A stretch of 64,000 nucleotides of DNA from Macquaria australasica (lineage: Eukaryota; Chordata; Actinopteri; Centrarchiformes; Percichthyidae), in contig SEMN01000087.1 in NCBI GenBank assembly GCA_005408345.1, positions 682,001 through 746,000 on the forward strand, in the 5' to 3' direction. How positions within the stretch are numbered: the stretch's first letter is position 1; the number at the start of each line of letters is the position of its first letter. The notes under the pieces are model-generated. The model was not told the DNA's origin. It was given only the letters and a program-made list of their open reading frames with translations, and did no database searches. Shown here in pieces: positions 60,201 to 64,000 of this stretch. Position numbers and translations under genes: made by a program.

Positions 60201-63200
60201 CAAACTTCCTCATGCCCTTATGGCGACGCAGATGAACACGAAGTTGCTCCCTCGCTGGGGGGAAAAAACAAGAAGAATCACATTAGCGAGTCCTTAACTC
60301 CGGAGAGAAACATGATGTGTTCATTGAGAGTGAAAGTAATATATAGTTTAATCATCATGGTATGTCTTACCTTTGAAGGTTTTGCCACATATGTGACAAC
60401 AGTGGGGACGGCCTTCCTCATGCTTGCTGGCCTTGTGGCGGACGAGGGCCCCTTTCTCTGTGAAGCGCTGCTCACAAACATCACAGCTAAAAGGACGCTC
60501 ACCGGTGTGTGTCCGGTTGTGTTTATCTAGACTGGCTGATGTTAAAAAAGACGGTGATTAATACAATAAACAATATGTTCTTGAATGAAAGTTAGTAGTG
60601 TGCCACTACCATTGACACAGAAAAAGTTCATGTTCAAGAATTTATCTCTGACTGCTTTGAGTGTTTGTATGAATCTATTTATTAATCTAATCCAGGGGTT
60701 TTCAAAGTCTGACAATATGCCCCCACCACCACCACCAATTCTGTGACATTCTGAGCCTTAGTAATGTCAAAAAATATATTGACTGCAACACGAAAAATGT
60801 TAATGTTAATGGATTTTGTCACTCTTATTTGTCTTTCTTGTTTTGGAGGGATACTCGTGCTCTAAATGTTGGAACTACAATTCCCACAATGCCTTGGGGG
60901 ATGTAAACAGGAAGTATAATGTTGCAGTGGATTCAGTAAGTTACACTGTGGGCTACAACTTGAACCCCCTTTATTTTTGTAGCCTATACATGTTTCCATT
61001 TTGGCAAATTGGCACCATTAAAAGTATGCCGAATTAGCTATTAGCAGCTCCTGTTTGCAATGCACCCATGTGTGTACAGATAACTATCACTGGATTACTT
61101 TGGTACTGAAGAAAACTTCAAACGTAATGATTTTCAAGCAAGTTCTGGCCTTATAAGTAGCATCTTTTTTTCTATGATTTCTGAGCAGATTTATGGTTTA
61201 TTTATTTATTCGCGAGAGACATCAGAGATAATATATCCTCAGAAAGTGTGAGTCAAGTTATGAGAGAAGGAGTGCAATTTTTCAAATTGCAGCATTCAGG
61301 TTAAAGTACTGTATTGCCTCCATGAGGAGACGCGCCTCACAGTCTGAAAACCTCTGATCTAATCTATTCAACATGGTTATGTTCACAGTGATGGAGACGG
61401 CAGCAGACCAGGAAGGATAGCCATTACCTTGTGTCCTGAAGGTTTTTCCACAGAGATGACATTGGTATGGCCTCTCACCACTGTGTATACGCAGATGCAT
61501 GTTTAGGTTGTTCTTCTGGGAGAATGCATGGCCACATAAGGTACATACAAAAGGACGCTCATTTCTGTAAAGCGGAACAAAAAAAAGACAATATCTTTAA
61601 ATGTTGTCACAATTTTAACGAAAAGTCAGGTATCCTTATTATTTAAAAGGCACATTTTCCAGAATTATGTCCCTCTAGTCTGATCAAACCAGTGCTGTAA
61701 CAGACAAAAAGAAACATGTTCCACTACCTGTGAATGGCTTTGATATGCATCTGCAGGCCGTTTCGACTAGAGGCTCGATGGCCACACTCCTCACACACAA
61801 ACGGCTTTTCGCCTCGATGTTTGGCTGCTTCATGCACACGCAGCTCTGTCCGAGTTAAGAAGGTTTTGGGGCACTGGGGACACTAAAAAGTAAAACATTG
61901 TTCTAACAGACTGACAACTACAGGCTTATACTTTAGATAGAAAGAAAAAACATAAGGTCAACTGTGTGAAACCTAAAAAAACACTATGTAAACCATAAAA
62001 TCACTATTTGCTGTAGGTGCATCACCATTAAGTCAAAGTCTCATTGAATGACAGTCAAGAACACTTACTGCATGTGGTTTGGGATAACCATGGACCTTCA
62101 TCATGTGGATTGTCAAGTTTTTCTTGTACATAAACTGTTCAGAACACGTTGAACACTGAAAACAATGACACCACGTCAATGAAGATATTTTTAAACACGA
62201 ATTTTTGATTTGCTATAATTTATTGTGTGCTATGTTCTGTGTTTATTGGGTATAGGCTGTACCTTGTGGGGCATATCTCCTGTGTGGGAGATAACATGCA
62301 AACGTAGCTCTTCTTTTCCATTAAATGTTGAGGAGCATGTCAGACAGGTGTACGTCTGGAATTTCAACACAGCACAAACACCGATGTCATACTTTATAGG
62401 ATCTTACTTATAGATATTGAAGAAGGCTAACTCACTCACCTGTACTCTAGCGCAGTCTCTGACCTCGTGTATCAAAAGATTCTCCTTCCTGAAGTACCTC
62501 TTTCCACATTTAAGGCAACCAAAGGGCCTCTCCCCCGTGTGCCGCCTATGAAAAAGAGACATTAGTGGCTATTCTTTCAACAGTAATTTGAAGGAAAAAT
62601 ACTGAAGATGCATACCTGTTGTGGACTTTGAGGTAGTATTTGCTCTTGAAGGATTTGTCGCAGATGGGACACTGTACAGAGTCCTTCTTGGAGTCTTCTT
62701 CCACAGCCTCGCCGTTCTCGTTTTCCTCCATTTTACTCTGGACCTTGCGCGTCCGTGCTGCTGACGTGGATGGGGCTAAGGAACTGGGCTCGGCAATGGG
62801 CACGTACTCCTCATCCGTGTCTTCGGTGATCCCCTCAAAATCCCCCACGTCATCATCTTCTTCTACTTCCTCAATTCCCTGGCTAACTCCATTGTCATTT
62901 ACGTCAATCTGCAAGTCAGTTACCTGCAAATAGCACAAGACAAGCGTAATAATAACCACGATATTCATCTTTAAAATCACCGTCATCATTACTTGCACTT
63001 GTGGTAGCAAATGCCCAATCACTGTAATAGTTTTTCATACATATGCTCATGTATTCTACCTCAGGTTCACCAGCTGGCTGATCTGAGTTTTGGTTCTCTA
63101 CAACATCTTCACCACTTTCTCTCTCCACGGGATTAAGTGGAGCCCTCTTGCTGGCTTTTTCAGGGGCGGTAAAATCAGTGGTGGGGCTCTCATCAGTCAC

Positions 63201-63779
63201 CAGTCGCCTGGGGCCCTTCACTACACGACCAGAGCGGGTGGTGGTGGTGGTGGTGGTGGCGGCGGCGGCCGTGCTAAAATTGGCTGTGGCAGCATCAAAG
63301 CTGGACTCATCTTTTGTGATTGTAAGCAAGTTCTCTTCCTTGACTGAACAAGGAGGGGCTGTATCTGATGTAGACTTTCTAGGTCTGCCTCTTTTGCGCT
63401 TGAAAGGCACAGGATCCACAGAGGTTTCCTTAAACTGCTGACAAAGTGCAAGTGCTTCTGGTACGCACAGGCTGGCTGCCGCATGCTGCACCTTGTCCAC
63501 GCTGTCAGGATCCAACTTCAGCTCTCCAGTGTAGATGAAGTTCAGGAGCAGCTCCAGGCCATCATTGGGGCACTCCTGAAGACAGAACTCCATGCACGGT
63601 CCCGTGGGCACGCTGGACTGTTGGAACAGTTCACTGAAACAGGCAAGGATGTTGCGATGGGCAAGGTAGACCACCCCGCCTCCCACATTCAACACTGCAT
63701 CACAAAACCCCCCTACTGCCCTCTGCTGGTTCAGGGACGACAGGACACGCTGTGCATGGTTGCTGTCTTTTGCAGGCAT
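57224..63779 (-). CDS. zbtb48: ZBTB48 / TZAP, BTB and eleven-zinc-finger telomere-binding protein
   Basis: Ten coding exons read on the minus strand: 63779-63060, 62923-62616, 62545-62440, 62355-62263, 62155-62069, 61882-61728, 61564-61428, 60535-60371, 60254-60166 and 57652-57224. They join in frame to 762 aa plus stop (human 688 aa). The BTB domain is at about residues 15-113 ([17 protein letters not shown]). An acidic linker follows, then eleven C2H2-type fingers at about 325-632. Finger 2 ends in Cys instead of His ([26 protein letters not shown] pattern, CX2C...HX5C), as in human. The fingers end with the conserved arm [10 protein letters not shown]. In human TZAP the last fingers, mainly finger 11 and this arm, bind double-stranded TTAGGG and promote telomere trimming in the nucleus. 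Start: an in-frame GTG lies 39 nt upstream at 63818, but the first in-frame ATG is at 63779; a 5' UTR acceptor just upstream is plausible. An AT-hook-like KRKRGRPRK is at residues 127-135. Confidence 0.95.
57928..58000 (+). tRNA. tRNA-Arg(CCT), copy 1, with a damaged anticodon stem
   Basis: The gene is 73 nt, with acceptor GCCTCAG pairing with CTGAGGT plus A73, A box TGGCCCAATGG, B box GGTTCGAGTCC and anticodon loop CTCCTAA. Compared with copies 2 and 3 it has two changes. One makes a C:C mismatch at the loop-proximal pair of the anticodon stem (CTGGC against CCCAG); the other changes the base after the stem. It may be a decaying copy. It lies antisense in the last intron of ZBTB48. Confidence 0.88.
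58004..58075 (+). tRNA. Initiator tRNA-Met(CAT), copy 1, intact
   Basis: The gene is 72 nt and has the initiator hallmarks: an A1:T72 first pair (AGCAGAG with CTCTGCT), three G:C pairs ending the anticodon stem (GGGCCCATAACCC) and the B box GGATCGAAACC with A at position 54. It starts 3 nt (GGT) after tRNA-Arg copy 1. The first T4 run after it is at 58085-58088. This copy shows no change from the vertebrate initiator sequence as I know it. Confidence 0.95.
58085..58088 (+). terminator. Pol III T4 terminator after tRNA pair copy 1
   Basis: This is the first run of four Ts downstream of the Arg-iMet pair. There is none in the 3-nt spacer, so both tRNAs would share this stop. Equivalent runs follow the other copies at 58613-58616, 58900-58903 and 60086-60089. 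Confidence 0.6.
58458..58530 (+). tRNA. tRNA-Arg(CCT), copy 2, intact
   Basis: The gene is 73 nt. All stems pair, including CTGGC with GCCAG around the CTCCTAA loop. The A box is TGGCCCAATGG and the B box GGTTCGAGTCC. It matches the vertebrate tRNA-Arg-CCT pattern and is identical to copy 3. Confidence 0.95.
58534..58603 (+). pseudogene. tRNA-iMet(CAT), copy 2, with a 2-nt deletion
   Basis: The 5' part matches the initiator tRNA, but the 3' end reads CCATTCTGCTA where copy 1 has CCATCCTCTGCTA. Two bases are lost at the T-stem/acceptor junction, so the acceptor stem cannot form seven pairs. It is probably non-functional. It follows tRNA-Arg copy 2 after 3 nt. Confidence 0.8.
58743..58815 (+). 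tRNA. tRNA-Arg(CCT), copy 3, intact
   Basis: The gene is 73 nt and identical to copy 2, with complete cloverleaf pairing and both internal promoter boxes. It is the upstream member of the third Arg-iMet pair. Confidence 0.95.
58819..58890 (+). tRNA. Initiator tRNA-Met(CAT), copy 3, one D-stem change
   Basis: The gene is 72 nt and differs from copy 1 by one C-to-T change in the D stem (GAAGTGTGCT instead of GAAGCGTGCT), which turns a G:C pair into G:T. All initiator features remain. It starts 3 nt after tRNA-Arg copy 3 and is followed by T4 at 58900-58903. Confidence 0.9.
59068..59616. mobile_element. MITE with AGGCTTTG-type terminal inverted repeats in tRNA unit 3
   Basis: The left end AGGCTTTGTTCAGACTACA is mirrored by the right end TGCAGTCTAACCAAAGCCT. 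Internal arms also mirror each other: AAATCGGATTT and AAATCCGATCTGA motifs. There is no coding capacity. A truncated left end of the same element is at about 58253-58328 in unit 1. I could not define a target duplication. Confidence 0.65.
59690..59830. repeat. Fragment of interspersed repeat family C in ZBTB48 last intron
   Basis: The run with ATCTGAAGACACCACCTTGA and GCTTTGGGAAACTATAACAG matches the interior of family C (compare 58220-58252 and 59035-59067). Confidence 0.55.
59967..60039 (+). tRNA. tRNA-Arg(CCT), copy 4, with A73G
   Basis: The stems and anticodon loop are intact. The A box reads TGGCCTAATGG, as in human tRNA-Arg-CCT, unlike the other three copies (TGGCCCAATGG). The discriminator base is G instead of A, which may lower charging. 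The partner initiator tRNA downstream is destroyed. Confidence 0.88.
60043..60075 (+). pseudogene. tRNA-iMet remnant, copy 4, internally deleted
   Basis: Only the first bases (AGCAGAGT) and the T arm plus 3' acceptor (TGATGGATCGAAACC...CTGCTA) remain. The D arm and anticodon arm are gone. It still keeps the 3-nt spacing after tRNA-Arg copy 4 and the T4 run at 60086-60089. Confidence 0.9.
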
Positions 63780-63927
63780 CCCTCCGGTTTCACTGTAGAC
63801 TGCTGCTGCATGAGACACAGGGACATTAAACTGTATGTATATAAAGTATTTATTCCAGGACTTTATTTATTCCTATTTGTAACCTTGAATACACAGTTTG
63901 CAGTAACAGTTTGACAATGTGTATAGA

Positions 63928-64000
63928 CTAAGGCTGCAACTAAAGATTGTTATTATCATCAATTCATCTACTGATTATTCTCTCAATTACTCTGACCTTC
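63928..64000. repeat. Interspersed repeat (family C), cut by window edge
   Basis: It starts TAAGGCTGCAACTAAAGATT, followed by TTATTATCATCAATTCATCT, and runs off the window. It lies upstream of the ZBTB48 start codon. Confidence 0.65.

Noticed and set aside
63780..63818. Longer ZBTB48 N-terminus starting at 63818
   Set aside because: That codon is GTG, not ATG. The first in-frame ATG is 63779, and an acceptor-like sequence lies between.

Overview
This window is vertebrate nuclear DNA. It is AT-rich and intron-containing, with CA/GT microsatellites and many short DNA-transposon relics. The families of those relics, the tRNA-derived SINE and the sequence of the two genes point to a ray-finned (teleost) fish, probably a percomorph. 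The lineage call is an inference; the vertebrate call is firm.

Two complete protein-coding genes sit in the right-hand quarter, tail to tail. KLHL21 (plus strand, coding 49483-54387, four coding exons, 611 aa) is a BTB-BACK-Kelch adaptor for CUL3 ubiquitin ligases. ZBTB48/TZAP (minus strand, coding 63779-57224, ten coding exons, 762 aa) is a BTB protein with eleven C2H2-type fingers that binds telomeric repeats. The same convergent pair is found at human 1p36.31, so the synteny supports both names. I reconstructed every splice junction by hand; all are GT-AG and keep the frame.

The last intron of ZBTB48 carries, on the opposite strand, four locally duplicated units. Each has a tRNA-Arg(CCT) followed after only 3 nt by an initiator tRNA-Met(CAT) or its remnant, then a T4 run. 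The spacing suggests a dicistronic RNA polymerase III unit. This is the most unusual feature of the window.

The left 49 kb is gene-poor. It holds a deleted Tc1-like transposon with a transposase relic (13280-14304), two MITEs flanked by TTAA, a 230-bp MITE with perfect 8-bp target duplications, a five-copy hAT-like MITE family, two long fold-back elements, a tRNA-derived SINE, a THAP-domain relic and an alpha-tubulin pseudogene fragment. Three minus-strand segments (41259-41336, 25818-26015, 12737-12926) look like exons of one or more unidentified genes with large introns; these are tentative. Several AT-rich, repeat-free blocks may be conserved non-coding elements, which only cross-species alignment could decide.
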